Source of the DNA: G965220205 sp965220205
GTDB taxonomy: Bacteria; Chloroflexota; Dehalococcoidia; Lucifugimonadales; Australimonadaceae
Assembly: GCA_965220205.1 (NCBI GenBank)
Contig: OZ244812.1
Location: forward strand, 1,240,001 to 1,304,000
Length of the DNA stretch: 64,000 nucleotides
Direction of reading: 5' to 3'
A model generated the notes under the pieces. That model had not been told where the DNA came from and ran no database searches. It saw nothing but the letters and a program-made list of their open reading frames with translations. The translations under genes and the position numbers were made by a program. Of the stretch, positions 53,815 through 62,361 are shown piece by piece. Numbering within the stretch: the stretch's first letter is position 1; each line of letters opens with the position of its first letter.

Positions 53815-54951
53815 TCAGGCCAGCGAGGGCATCTCGCAGGGGACGCCGCGCTTGGCGCACTCCTCCTCGAACAGCGCCCGGATGCGCGGGTCCTCGTTCT
53901 CGTACTCGATCTGACCGAGGCCGGCGCCCTGGCTACTGCGGTCCTGGGCCTGTTCGCGGGCCTGGCCGCGCTGGCCGAACAGCATGTTGCCGTAGCGGAG
54001 GACGAGGTACCTGGCGGGCTCGTCGCTGGCGTTGAAGTGCTGATGGCCTCCGCGGCCGTTCGTCATCAGCGAGCCCGGCTTGAAATCGATGCGGGACCAC
54101 TCCGTATCGGGCCCGGGTTTGACGCCGGGCGGCCACTGCAGGTCGTACCCGTCGCCGCTGAGGAATAGATAGCTCGTCTCCGACTGGAGTCCTGTCCTGG
54201 CGTCGCCGCCGCCCGATCCCAGGAATCCGTGGCCCTTCTTGTACGAGCCTACGGGGAACTCGGATACGTGGCAGACGAACCGGCCCCCGGCCATGAGGAC
54301 GTACATGTTCGTTCCGGGCCCGCGGTACGACCAGTTGTCGAGAGTCATGTTCAGGACGCTGGGGATGAAGTTGGACTGGGTGAGCCGGTCGCCCAGCTTC
54401 ATCGTCTTGCCGCTGAAATACAGCTCGTCCATCGGGTCGAAGCGCTCGGGGAAGGTGTTGGCGCAGTTGAACACGAACTCGGGACTGCCGTAGAGGTTGA
54501 TCGGCGTCGGCATGTTCGAGGCTGCGTAGAGCCGCACGACCTCGGCGCCGCTGCCGTTGTAGAGCTCGTGCCAAGCGTTCAGCGGGATCGCAAAAGCGCT
54601 GTCCTCTTGCCATTCGAAGGTGTGCTTCGGCGAGCCGTCGTACCAGACGACCGTGGCGCCCCTGCCCTTCGCAACGTAGAAGATCTCCTCGTACATGTGC
54701 CGCTCGGCCTTGAACGTGCCTCCCGGCGGTATCTCGACGAGGTACCGGATCGTCCCCTGGTTGTTGATGAAGACGTCCGGGTCGGGGTCGTGCGTGAGGT
54801 CGAGCAGCGCGCCGTCGCACCCCGTCCGTTCCCACGGCGCGAGCTCCTCGGTCACGATGTCCTTGATCGTGTGGGCAGTGATTACCTTGAGCCCTTCGTC
54901 CTGGACCCAAGTCTCGAACGGCGTCAGCCTCTTCGGACGTTCGCTCACCAT
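53815..54951 (-). CDS. Double-cupin-domain protein (bicupin, dioxygenase-like)
   Basis: 378 residues from ATG 54951, fixed by AAGGAG at 54958-54963; an in-frame ATG at 54975 lacks one. N-terminal cupin: PGGTFKAERHMYEEIFYVAKGRG with HMYEEIFYV metal ligands and NAWHELYNG. C-terminal cupin: GGHQHFNASDEPARYLVLRYG. The second lacks the classical GxHxHxxxxE of motif 1, but HQHFN is similar. Substrate unknown; gentisate-like ring dioxygenases and isomerases share the fold. Function is uncertain. Confidence 0.65.
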   Translation of the reverse strand: MVSERPKRLTPFETWVQDEGLKVITAHTIKDIVTEELAPWERTGCDGALLDLTHDPDPDVFINNQGTIRYLVEIPPGGTFKAERHMYEEIFYVAKGRGATVVWYDGSPKHTFEWQEDSAFAIPLNAWHELYNGSGAEVVRLYAASNMPTPINLYGSPEFVFNCANTFPERFDPMDELYFSGKTMKLGDRLTQSNFIPSVLNMTLDNWSYRGPGTNMYVLMAGGRFVCHVSEFPVGSYKKGHGFLGSGGGDARTGLQSETSYLFLSGDGYDLQWPPGVKPGPDTEWSRIDFKPGSLMTNGRGGHQHFNASDEPARYLVLRYGNMLFGQRGQAREQAQDRSSQGAGLGQIEYENEDPRIRALFEEECAKRGVPCEMPSLA

Positions 54952-55252
54952 GTGATTCTCCTTTTGGTCATTCATAGTCGAGGTCTGCGAGCCCGGCCTC
55001 TGCGCCCGCCGGCAAGCTATCAGCCTGCGTCTCGTCATCTCTCGTCGTCCGGCGGGCTTCGCCACGCGACGAATCGCCAAGTCGGGTCGCTCTAGGAGCA
55101 GAGCCCGAGCGGTAGCATACCACTCGGAGCCGATCGAGGGACTCGGCATGCAGGAGGGAACTCAGGGGTAAGGCGATTCGTCGTCCCTGGGGTCCGGTCG
55201 AGGCGCCGCGAATGTCTGTCACTGCTATGCGCAGACACGAGAGTATCTCGTT

Positions 55253-55291
55253 CCCCCTCCTCAATCCTCCCCCCGCAGCGTGGGGAGGAGG
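55253..55291 (-). repeat. Family A palindromic repeat, expanded centre
   Basis: CCCCCTCCTCAATCCTCCCC plus CCGCAGCGTGGGGAGGAGG. Same subtype as 7376-7416. The rest of the 54952-55399 gap shows no gene. Confidence 0.83.
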
Positions 55292-55386
55292 CCAAAAGGA
55301 GGCAGAGGCCAAACAGGGCCGGGCGACGAATGCGGGCCTTGCGCGCGGGCGACGGCGCGCCCGTATCATGGGGGCCATCAACGGCC

Positions 55387-55402
55387 AAGGAGAACCGCCT
55401 TG
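55387..55402 (+). promoter_or_regulatory. Ribosome binding site deciding a TTG start for PEP carboxylase
   Basis: AAGGAGAA (55387-55394) is followed five bases later by TTG (55400). ATG 55424 has no Shine-Dalgarno near it. The TTG start adds LPLVPKV before MSTQHPDN, as in archaeal-type PEPC, where several residues precede that motif. Confidence 0.75.
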
Positions 55403-56869
55403 CCTCTCGTCCCCAAAGTCATGAGCACGCAGCATCCGGACAACGCGGCGGCGCCTTCGTACGCCATTGACGGCGTGATCAAGGGCGAGGGCGAGATCAT
55501 CGAGGCTGTCGACGTCTTCACGCTCGGGTGCGACGAGCAGATGTGGGACTCGGAAGGGAAGGACACCGACACCCACGTCGTCCAGAAGCTGCTGACCAAC
55601 TACCCGGAGTTCTTCAACGACGATATCAAGCTGGGCCGTGACGCGGTCATCACGCTGCGCGTGCCCAATCCGGCGATCGAGACGGAGATGCGCAAGCTGA
55701 TGGTGGAGGCGCTCCAGGGCGTCACCACCGCCTACGACGTGGCGAGCGAATTCTACGGGGGCGACCTCGACGCGCCCATACAGGAGATCATCCTCCCGTT
55801 CACGACGTCCGCCGACGAGCTCTCGCGCATCGCGGCCTACTACGAGCGGTTCATCGTTGGGCAGGAGGACCAGCAACTGTTCGGCGGGGACTCCGTGGGC
55901 GACTGGATCGGCGAATTCCAGCCCAAGCGCGTCCGCGTCATCCCTCTCGTCGAGGACCGGGACCATATGCTGGCGGTCGACAGCATCGTGCGGACGTACC
56001 TCCAAGGGCGCGAGGAGCCCTACCAGCGCGTCTTCCTGGCGCGTAGCGATCCGGCGCTGAACTACGGGATGGTGGGCGCGGAGCTGATGCTCAAGACGAG
56101 CCTGCAGCGCCTCGACCTGCTCTCCCGCGAGATGGGCATCCCGATATACCCGATCATCGGCGCGGGCTCCGTGCCGTTCCGCGGGCATCTGAAGCCGACG
56201 AACATCGACCGCGCGTTCCGCGAGTACCCCAGCGTGCATACGTTGACGGTGCAGTCGGCGTTCAAGTTCGACTACCCGCGGGAACAGGTGCGGTCGGCAA
56301 TCGCGGAGATACACGCTCACGAGCGGGGCCCGGCGGCGCCCATCGACGAGGCGCGGGCGGCGGCTATCCTGGACAAGGTGGCGGTCGAGTACCAACGGCA
56401 GGTGCGGGAGCTGGCGCCCGCGATCGCCGCGGCGTCGGCCTGCGTGCCGCGCCGACGCGAGCGCAAGCTGCACGTGGGGTTGTTCGGCTACGGGCGGTCG
56501 CTCGCCGGCTCTAGCGACGTGACGCTCCCACGGGCCATCGCGTTCGCCGCCGCGCTCTATTCAATCGGGGCGCCCCCCGAGCTGCTGGGCCTCGCCGCGC
56601 TCAGCGATGACGATTTCGCGTACGTGCGCGAGGTCTACCCGAGCATCGAGACCGACCTGGCGTCGGCGCTCCAATTCGCGAACGAGACGCGGGTCACTCA
56701 GCTGCTGGGGGACCGGTACCGAAGGTTGCTCGTCCGGTTCACGCACGAGATCAACCGCGTCCACGAGGGGCTGACGACGGCGATCTGGGCGAGCATCGAT
56801 CAGGGGGCGACGGAGCGGGCCCCGCACTATATCGAGGAGGCGGGGCAGCTGCGGCGGTTCCTGGGGTAG
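55400..56869 (+). CDS. ppcA: Archaeal-type phosphoenolpyruvate carboxylase
   Basis: 489 residues. Carboxylates PEP with bicarbonate to oxaloacetate (anaplerosis). The archaeal-type (PEPcase_2) signature MSTQHPDN follows a short leader. LARSDPALNYGMVGAELMLK, the catalytic loop GAGSVPFRGHLKP, and VQSAFKFDYP are visible. It is about 490 rather than 900 residues, distinguishing it from bacterial PEPC. Archaeal-type PEPC occurs in few bacteria, which supports the unusual lineage. Confidence 0.9.
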   Translation: MPLVPKVMSTQHPDNAAAPSYAIDGVIKGEGEIIEAVDVFTLGCDEQMWDSEGKDTDTHVVQKLLTNYPEFFNDDIKLGRDAVITLRVPNPAIETEMRKLMVEALQGVTTAYDVASEFYGGDLDAPIQEIILPFTTSADELSRIAAYYERFIVGQEDQQLFGGDSVGDWIGEFQPKRVRVIPLVEDRDHMLAVDSIVRTYLQGREEPYQRVFLARSDPALNYGMVGAELMLKTSLQRLDLLSREMGIPIYPIIGAGSVPFRGHLKPTNIDRAFREYPSVHTLTVQSAFKFDYPREQVRSAIAEIHAHERGPAAPIDEARAAAILDKVAVEYQRQVRELAPAIAAASACVPRRRERKLHVGLFGYGRSLAGSSDVTLPRAIAFAAALYSIGAPPELLGLAALSDDDFAYVREVYPSIETDLASALQFANETRVTQLLGDRYRRLLVRFTHEINRVHEGLTTAIWASIDQGATERAPHYIEEAGQLRRFLG

Positions 56870-56981
56870 GAACCGCCTCGCTAACGTTCCGACGCCGCTG
56901 TGCTCCTCTCAGCGGTCATGCTTCCTCCCCGTGAAGCGCCGGTATCCTAGCTATGACGTTTCGCCCGACTATCAGGCCGCG

Positions 56982-57392
56982 CTACCAGGCCGCGGTGCGC
57001 CACATGCGAATGCCAACGACGGCTGTGACGATGGGCATCACTGTGTCAACCACCGTCCACACTTGCCCGTCGGGCTCGTTGTTGGGGGATAGGTTGCTGA
57101 ACCAGTTCCAGAAGAAGAGGAGGAACACGACGACCGTGACGTGGAACACAGTGTTCGCTTCGATAAAGCGCTTGACGTCCGCTGACTCGTCGTTGTCGAT
57201 GCGCCGCTTGTACGCGTAGCTGGAGACCAGAGTGAGCACTATGGCCGCCGCCATGAACCAGTTGAGGATCTCCCACAACGTGAACGGCTCATCTCCGCCC
57301 GGGTGGTACACCGGGGTGAGTACGAAGTTCACTGCAATCGCCGCCCCCACCAACACCAGGTAGGCCGCCACTGCGCGGACCAGGATCGACAT
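56982..57392 (-). CDS. Small membrane protein of unknown function
   Basis: 136 residues from ATG 57392, with GAGGAGG upstream. Four hydrophobic segments (AVAAYLVLVGAAIAVNFVLT, WEILNWFMAAAIVLTLV, NTVFHVTVVVFLLFFWNWF, VWTVVDTVMPIVTAVVGI). The KRRIDNDES loop is positively charged. Followed 71 bp upstream by the amidohydrolase gene on the same strand. No family recognised. Confidence 0.55.
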   Translation of the reverse strand: MSILVRAVAAYLVLVGAAIAVNFVLTPVYHPGGDEPFTLWEILNWFMAAAIVLTLVSSYAYKRRIDNDESADVKRFIEANTVFHVTVVVFLLFFWNWFSNLSPNNEPDGQVWTVVDTVMPIVTAVVGIRMWRTAAW

Positions 57393-57463
57393 GTTTTCCT
57401 CCTCGCATCGGGCTGGACGCAGGACGAACGCAGACCGCTGCGCCGGCGCCTCAGCGTCGTCTC

Positions 57464-58528
57464 TTACACGTTGAAGAATCGCATTGCATTGCCGCCGAGC
57501 ACGGCGGCTTTGTCGTCGGTCGTCAGACCGGGGTAGTGCGCAAGCTCGTCGATCTCCTCCTCCGCCTTGAGGGCGTCCACCTCGTGGGGGTAGTCGGAGG
57601 CGTACGCGAACGGGGTCGGCCCGACACGCTCGACGAGGTGCCCGAGCGTTGCCTCGCTGCCCTCGCAGCCGATCAGGACCCGCCCGCTCTTCACCCACTC
57701 CTGTGCATCGAGGGCCGAATCGCGTGGACGGTACTCGTCCTCGCGCGCGAGGCGGTCCAGGACGAACGCCAGCCACCCTGCGCCCCCCTCCATGAACCCC
57801 ACTTTGAGGTTGGGGAACCGTTCGATAGCGCCCTGGCGGAAGAACGACACGAAATTGATGATCAGCGGCAACGGGTGATGGAGGATGTGAGAGGCGCCGT
57901 TGTCGATGAAGCCCTCCATGCCGAGGTTGAGGTTCGAGCCGCCGTGCAGCGCGAGCACGCAGTCGAGACGCTGGGCCTCTTCGTAGACCGGCCAGTACAT
58001 CTCGTGGCCGAGGTTCAACGGCAGTCCTCGCGTGGGGAGCATCGCCCCCGGCAGGCCCAGTTCCTCGACGGCGCGACGGAGCTCCTTGACCGCTTCGGGG
58101 ACGTTCTGCATCGGAATCAGCGCCATCGGGTGCAGCCGGTCGCTCACGCGCCGGTATTTGGCGTTGGCGTAGTCGTTGAACCCCCGGCACACCGCGACCG
58201 CGTAGTCCGGGTTCTGAATGATGCCCACCGCGAGCCCCGCCGTGGTGAACATGACCGCCTTCTCGATGTCCGCGCGTTCCAGGAACGCCACCCAGTCTTC
58301 CCCGGAGCCCATGCGGTGCTCGCTGGCGTTCACCCGCTCGCGTCCCGCTGCTCCCGAGCGGCGGGCCTGGGGCATGTGCATCCCGTCCAGACCCGGGAAG
58401 AGGCGGTCGGTGCTGCGGCCGCCGCCGATGGACGTCTTGAAGGGCTCCGGCATGAACTCGAGCATCTCCGGGCTGGCCTCGATGATGTGGCCGTCGCAGT
58501 CGACGACCGGGAATCCGTACTTCGCCAT
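57464..58528 (-). CDS. Amidohydrolase_2 family protein, paralog 5
   Basis: 354 residues from ATG 58528, with GAGGAGG upstream. D10-x-D12-x-H14-x2-E17 (DCDGHIIE). LALHGGSNLNLGMEG and YASDYPHEVDALK mark later metal positions. Same subgroup as 32419 and 61231 (PMQNVPEAVKELRRAVEELG, LPTRGLPLNLG, YWPVYEEAQRL). Substrate unknown. Confidence 0.8.
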   Translation of the reverse strand: MAKYGFPVVDCDGHIIEASPEMLEFMPEPFKTSIGGGRSTDRLFPGLDGMHMPQARRSGAAGRERVNASEHRMGSGEDWVAFLERADIEKAVMFTTAGLAVGIIQNPDYAVAVCRGFNDYANAKYRRVSDRLHPMALIPMQNVPEAVKELRRAVEELGLPGAMLPTRGLPLNLGHEMYWPVYEEAQRLDCVLALHGGSNLNLGMEGFIDNGASHILHHPLPLIINFVSFFRQGAIERFPNLKVGFMEGGAGWLAFVLDRLAREDEYRPRDSALDAQEWVKSGRVLIGCEGSEATLGHLVERVGPTPFAYASDYPHEVDALKAEEEIDELAHYPGLTTDDKAAVLGGNAMRFFNV

Positions 58529-58623
58529 CTCGTCCTCCTCTCGCCAGTGGACTTGACCGCGCCTCCGTGAATCGGCGGCTGCCCCGGCACTATACGCCGT
58601 TCTCGCTCGTTGCGGGGGGACTG

Positions 58624-58665
58624 CCGAAGCTCTAAGTAGGTCGCTGATGCCCTCAGCAGTAGCGG
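58624..58665 (+). mobile_element. IS5-type MITE left-end relic
   Basis: GAAGCTCTAAGTAGGTCGC then CTGATGCCCTCAGCAGT, matching 46500-46540. The right end is absent; the element was probably truncated. Confidence 0.55.
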
Positions 58666-58686
58666 AGAGGCAAGACTGAGAGGCCG

Positions 58687-58722
58687 CCGGGGGCGTGGAT
58701 TCCCGTGTCGGGGCACGAGAAT
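58687..58722 (+). repeat. Family B palindrome, left part, split by the IS481-type insertion
   Basis: GGCGTGGATTCCCGTGTCGG continues to GGGCACGAGAAT, where the IS begins. The remaining GACGG appears after the element at 59774, so the two halves reconstitute an intact repeat. Confidence 0.92.
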
Positions 58723-59768
58723 TGTAGATGTTAGGTAATTCGTTGACAGATTTGGCTGGAGAACGAGCCAGTCTGGAGGCGAAGATGCGCGACAACAGCA
58801 CCGACCGCACCATCGAGCGGAACTATGTTCAGAAGTGGCGGTTCCTCATCCGGGAGTACGAACAGGTCAAGGCCAAGAGCCACCCCAAGTTCCGCTTCGT
58901 CCAGGACTTCTACGCCTTCCATGGGACCAACCGCCAGACCTTCGCCAAGTACTACAACCGCTATCGGCAGTCCGGCGACGGCGACGCCCTGCTGCCTGGC
59001 AAGCGGGGACCCCGTTGGAAGAGCCGCCGCACCCTCCCCTTCATCGAGGAGAAGGTGCTCGAGCTCCGGCGCAAGGGCATCAACCGCTACGAGATCTATG
59101 CCATACTCAGGCCGGTGCTGAAGTCCCACACGCCAGCGCCCTCGACCATCTACGCCATCGCCCAGCGCCACGGCCTGAACCGGTTGACCAAGCCCATGCG
59201 GGAGTCCAAGCGCCAGATCATCAAGACCCGTGCCGGGGAGCTGGGCCACCTGGACTGCCACCACCTGAGCAAGGACCTGCTCGTGGGCGCCAGGCGGCGC
59301 TCCTACCTGGTGTGCGTGATCGACGCCTGCACCCGTCTGGCCTGGGCGGAGGTGGTGGACGACCTGAAGAGCCTGAGCGTCATGTTCGCGGCGCTGAAGA
59401 GCATCAACCTGCTGAACGCCGAGTATGGAGTCCGGTTCGAGGCCATTCTCACGGACAACGGGGCCGAGGTGGCTTCGCCGGCCAACAAGGCCAACCACCC
59501 GATGGAGCGGATGTTCCAGGAGCTGGGCATCACGCACCGCTACACGCGGCCCTACCGGCCGCAGACCAACGGGAAGGTCGAGCGGTTCTGGCGGACGCTG
59601 AACGAGGACCTGCTGGACGAGACGACGTTCGAGTCGGTGGAGGAGCTGAAGGAGGAGTTGATGCAGTACCTCGTCTACTACAACACCGCACGGCCCCACC
59701 AGGGCCTCGGGGGAAAGACCCCCCTCCAAACCCTGCAAAATCTGTCAACGAATTAGCTGACACATACA
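58723..59768 (+). mobile_element. Complete IS481-type insertion sequence, 1046 bp
   Basis: The 31-bp inverted ends match at 27 positions: left begins TGTAGATGTTAGGTAATTCG, and the reverse complement of the right end begins TGTATGTGTCAGCTAATTCG. A 5-bp target duplication, AGAAT, flanks it at 58718-58722 and 59769-59773. It interrupts a family B palindrome. One gene fills it. TGT ends and 5-bp duplication suit IS481. Confidence 0.95.
58785..59756 (+). CDS. IS481-family transposase (DDE integrase core)
   Basis: 323 residues from ATG 58785, with GGAGG five bases upstream; an ATG at 58728 lies inside the terminal repeat. An N-terminal HTH region (FAKYYNRYRQSGDGDALL) precedes the rve core. The catalytic triad is D in GHLDCHH, D in LTDNGAE and E in GKVERFWRTL, with the usual 35-residue last spacing. 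YNTARPHQGLGGKTPLQ is the family C-terminus. It appears intact. Confidence 0.92.
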   Translation: MRDNSTDRTIERNYVQKWRFLIREYEQVKAKSHPKFRFVQDFYAFHGTNRQTFAKYYNRYRQSGDGDALLPGKRGPRWKSRRTLPFIEEKVLELRRKGINRYEIYAILRPVLKSHTPAPSTIYAIAQRHGLNRLTKPMRESKRQIIKTRAGELGHLDCHHLSKDLLVGARRRSYLVCVIDACTRLAWAEVVDDLKSLSVMFAALKSINLLNAEYGVRFEAILTDNGAEVASPANKANHPMERMFQELGITHRYTRPYRPQTNGKVERFWRTLNEDLLDETTFESVEELKEELMQYLVYYNTARPHQGLGGKTPLQTLQNLSTN

Positions 59769-59783
59769 AGAATGACGGAGAGT

Positions 59784-60896
59784 TCAGCCCCAGACCTCTC
59801 GCGCCGTTTCGGCGACAACCCGTAGCTTGGCGTTCTGCTCCGCGATGCTCAGACGATTGCCGACGATGGACGCGCCGAACCCGCACTGCGGACTGATGCC
59901 GAGCTGCTCGAGGGGAAAGCGCTGGGCGGCCTCGGCGATCCTGCCCGCAAGCTCGGGCGCCGTCTCCGCACGCGACGACTTGGTCGTGACCAGTCCCAGT
60001 ACGACCGTCTTATCGTCCGGCACGCCGCGCAGAGGCTCGAACGACCCCGAGCGCTCGTCGTCGTATTCGAGCATGAGCCGCTGTGCGTTCACGCGGCGCA
60101 AAACGGGCTCGACGAGGCGGTCGTACGGGCCTTCGGCCAGCCAACGGCTGCCCTGGTTGCCTCGTCAGAGGTGGAACGCGAACGTCGCCTGCGGGAAGCC
60201 TTCCATCACTGCGTTGTCCAGCTCGACGCCCTGGGCGATCCAGTCCTCCACTGTCCGGCCCTGCGCCGCGTAGAAGGCCGCCCACGCCGGGTCCAACACG
60301 AGCGGGTAGTGCGGAGCGTCGAGCTGGATGTACGTTGCCCCAAGCCTGATGAGCTCCTCGATCTCCTCCCGGACGATCCCCGCGACGTCGGCCAGGAACG
60401 CATCGAGCGTTGGGTAAGCCGCAGTGGACCTCGCCGGCGACCAGAAGTTGGCGAACAGGCTCGGACTCGGCAACGTGACCTTCGCTATGCGCGCCGTCCG
60501 GCCGCGGAGGTAGGCGAACTCCTCGGCCGACAGATGACGCTTGCGCCGGAGCTTGCCGACGACGCCGAGGGTCGAGGGGCGCTCCTTACGCAAGTCCCCG
60601 ACTCGCTCGCCGCCCCGCCAATCGCCCCAGAGGAACGCGTCGAGGTCGAAGTCGCCGAAACCTTCAACCGCCTCCGGCATCTGGCTCTGGAACGAGAGTC
60701 TGCGCATCTCGCCGTCGGTGACGATCTCGAGCCCCGCCTCCTCTTGCGCGGCGACTGCCTGATCGACCGCGGCGTCCTCGACGCGCTTGAACTCCGGCGC
60801 GGCGACCCGTCCCGCCGCGAGGTCTTCGCGCGCGGCAAGCAGCTCACGCGGCCTGATCAGGCTCCCGACGACGTCGGCGTGGGGCAGGTCCAACAT
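59784..60896 (-). CDS. MetE C-terminal-domain family protein, paralog 3, with in-frame UGA at the zinc Cys codon (candidate selenoprotein)
   Basis: Reads as one frame of 370 codons from ATG 60896, except for TGA at 60167-60165. The TGA is codon 244, directly after H242-L243 and before RGNQGSRW. In the paralog at 40106 the same place is H247-I248-C249-WGN, so the codon is that of the zinc-ligand Cys. The other Cys (C338, SPQCGFG) is intact, as is VVGSLIRP at the start. Both halves stay in frame with normal codon usage. Either selenocysteine is inserted, or a single TGC-to-TGA change has made a recent pseudogene. No Sec machinery is in this window. Confidence 0.65.
60135..60153 (-). promoter_or_regulatory. 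Candidate bacterial SECIS hairpin
   Basis: RNA bases 12-30 after the UGA form GG-G-CAGCC, loop GUU, GGCUG-G-CC. That is five pairs (C15-G27 to C19-G23), a G-G mismatch and two more pairs. The loop has G then U at positions 20-21, about where they sit in the E. coli fdhF element as I remember it. A short alternative hairpin (GGCCGAAGGCC) overlaps its end, so folding is uncertain. Confidence 0.4.
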
Positions 60897-60936
60897 GCCG
60901 GGGAGTTTCGCACATCCGGCGAAACCTTTGCGTAAC

Positions 60937-61049
60937 TCTGCTTGACGACCGCTGTTCTTCCCGCCCACCCGCCCCATACGTTGGTATGGGGGACACCCTC
61001 ACGCCCCCGGCAGAGGGCAAAGCCCTCTGCACTCCCGTTGGGCGACTAG
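60937..61049 (+). repeat. Family E interspersed repeat, copy 2
   Basis: CTCTGCTTGACGACCGCTGT through CCCGCCCCATACG, GGGGGACACCCTCACGCCCC, AGAGGGCAAAGCCCTCT to ACTCCCGTTGGGCGACTAGG. Same orientation as the 53602 copy. It fills the start of the 60897-61230 gap; no gene is seen there. Confidence 0.82.
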
Positions 61050-61097
61050 GAGACCGGCTCCTTCGAGTTACGCAAGGGTCTCCCGCGCGGCCCGCCG

Positions 61098-61136
61098 GGG
61101 GCGCGTGGGTTCCCGTGTCAAGCACGAGAGCGACGG
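61098..61136 (+). repeat. Family B palindrome, degenerate
   Basis: GGGGGCGCGTGGGTTCCCGT then GTCAAGCACGAGAGCGACGG. The core has TCAAG in place of TCGGGG; related to the 53555 copy. Confidence 0.75.
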
Positions 61137-61230
61137 AACTTGCAAGGCAATGACGGAGGGAGGGCACGGGGAGACGGGAGGAGGGCACGGGTCTATACTC
61201 AGCGCAGACTCTCGGAGATGGAGGCGACTG

Positions 61231-62301
61231 ATGAGCGCGAATATCGAGTTGGTCATTGACGCCGATGGTCACATCCAAGAGGACGACGACGGCATCCGGC
61301 AGTTCTTGCCGAGCGAGTTCCACAAGGACCGTATGCGGACCATGTTTCCGCCGTTCGACCACTTCCATCGCTTTCACCTTGTCGAACCGGACCCGGAGCG
61401 CGCCAAGCGGGGGGTGGTCGGCCCGGCCGAGTGGGTAGAGTTCCTGGACGACGTGGGCATCGACGCCACGGTGCTCTATCCGACGCGGGGGCTCGCCTGC
61501 GGCAAGATCACGAGCATCGACTGGGCGATTGCGGCCACGCGGGCGTACAACGATTGGCTGCACGCGACCTATTGCAGCCAGGACTCTCGCTTCAAGGGCA
61601 TGGCCCTGATTCCGATGCAGGACCCCGCCGCCGCCGTCGAGGAGCTCCGCCGCGCCGTAACCGAACTGGGAATGGTGGGAGCGATGTTGCCGTCGCGCGG
61701 GCTGAGCACACACCTAGGCGCCAAGTGCTACTGGCCGGTATACGAAGAGGCCAGCCGGCTGGGTTGCGCGATCGCAGTCCATGGCGGGTGTCACGACGGG
61801 ATGGGCTTCGACGACCTGAACCGCTACGCCCCGGTCCACGCGATGGGCCATCCCATGGGGGTCATGATCGGGTTGGCGAGCATCACGTTCAATGGGATTC
61901 TCGACCGGTTCCCCGGTATGCGGATGAGCTTCCTCGAGGGCGGCGTGGGATGGTTCCTCATGGCCATGGAGCGGTTCGACCGCTCCCATGTCACGCATAT
62001 CGAGCACGACCCCAACGGCGAATACGGCCCGCACGGAGACGAGACGCCCAGCGAGTACACCCTGCGGCACATCCGCGACGGCCGGTTGTTCATCGGGTGC
62101 GAGGGAGAGGAGCCGGCGCTCGGTTTCGCGGCGACCCGCTACAGCGCGGACGCTTTCCTCTACTCGAGCGACTTCCCGCACGAGGTCACGACGGAGATGT
62201 GCAAGCGGGAGATCCAAGAGGTGCGGGAGAGCGAGGAGCTCACGGACATCGCGAAGGAGGCGATCCTGAGCCGGAACGCGCAACGCTACTACCGCCTCTA
62301 G
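61231..62301 (+). CDS. Amidohydrolase_2 family protein, paralog 6
   Basis: 356 residues; GATGGAGG precedes ATG 61231. D10-x-D12-x-H14-x2-E17 (DADGHIQED). LYPTRGLACG, AYNDWLHATY, LPSRGLSTHLG, AVHGGCHDGMGFDD and YSSDFPHEVT mark the barrel. Same subgroup as paralogs 3 and 5. Substrate unknown. Confidence 0.8.
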   Translation: MSANIELVIDADGHIQEDDDGIRQFLPSEFHKDRMRTMFPPFDHFHRFHLVEPDPERAKRGVVGPAEWVEFLDDVGIDATVLYPTRGLACGKITSIDWAIAATRAYNDWLHATYCSQDSRFKGMALIPMQDPAAAVEELRRAVTELGMVGAMLPSRGLSTHLGAKCYWPVYEEASRLGCAIAVHGGCHDGMGFDDLNRYAPVHAMGHPMGVMIGLASITFNGILDRFPGMRMSFLEGGVGWFLMAMERFDRSHVTHIEHDPNGEYGPHGDETPSEYTLRHIRDGRLFIGCEGEEPALGFAATRYSADAFLYSSDFPHEVTTEMCKREIQEVRESEELTDIAKEAILSRNAQRYYRL

Positions 62302-62361
62302 GACAGGGGAGCGCGCCCAAGCTCGTGTGATGGCGATCTACGCATTGCACCTAGGCGCGAA

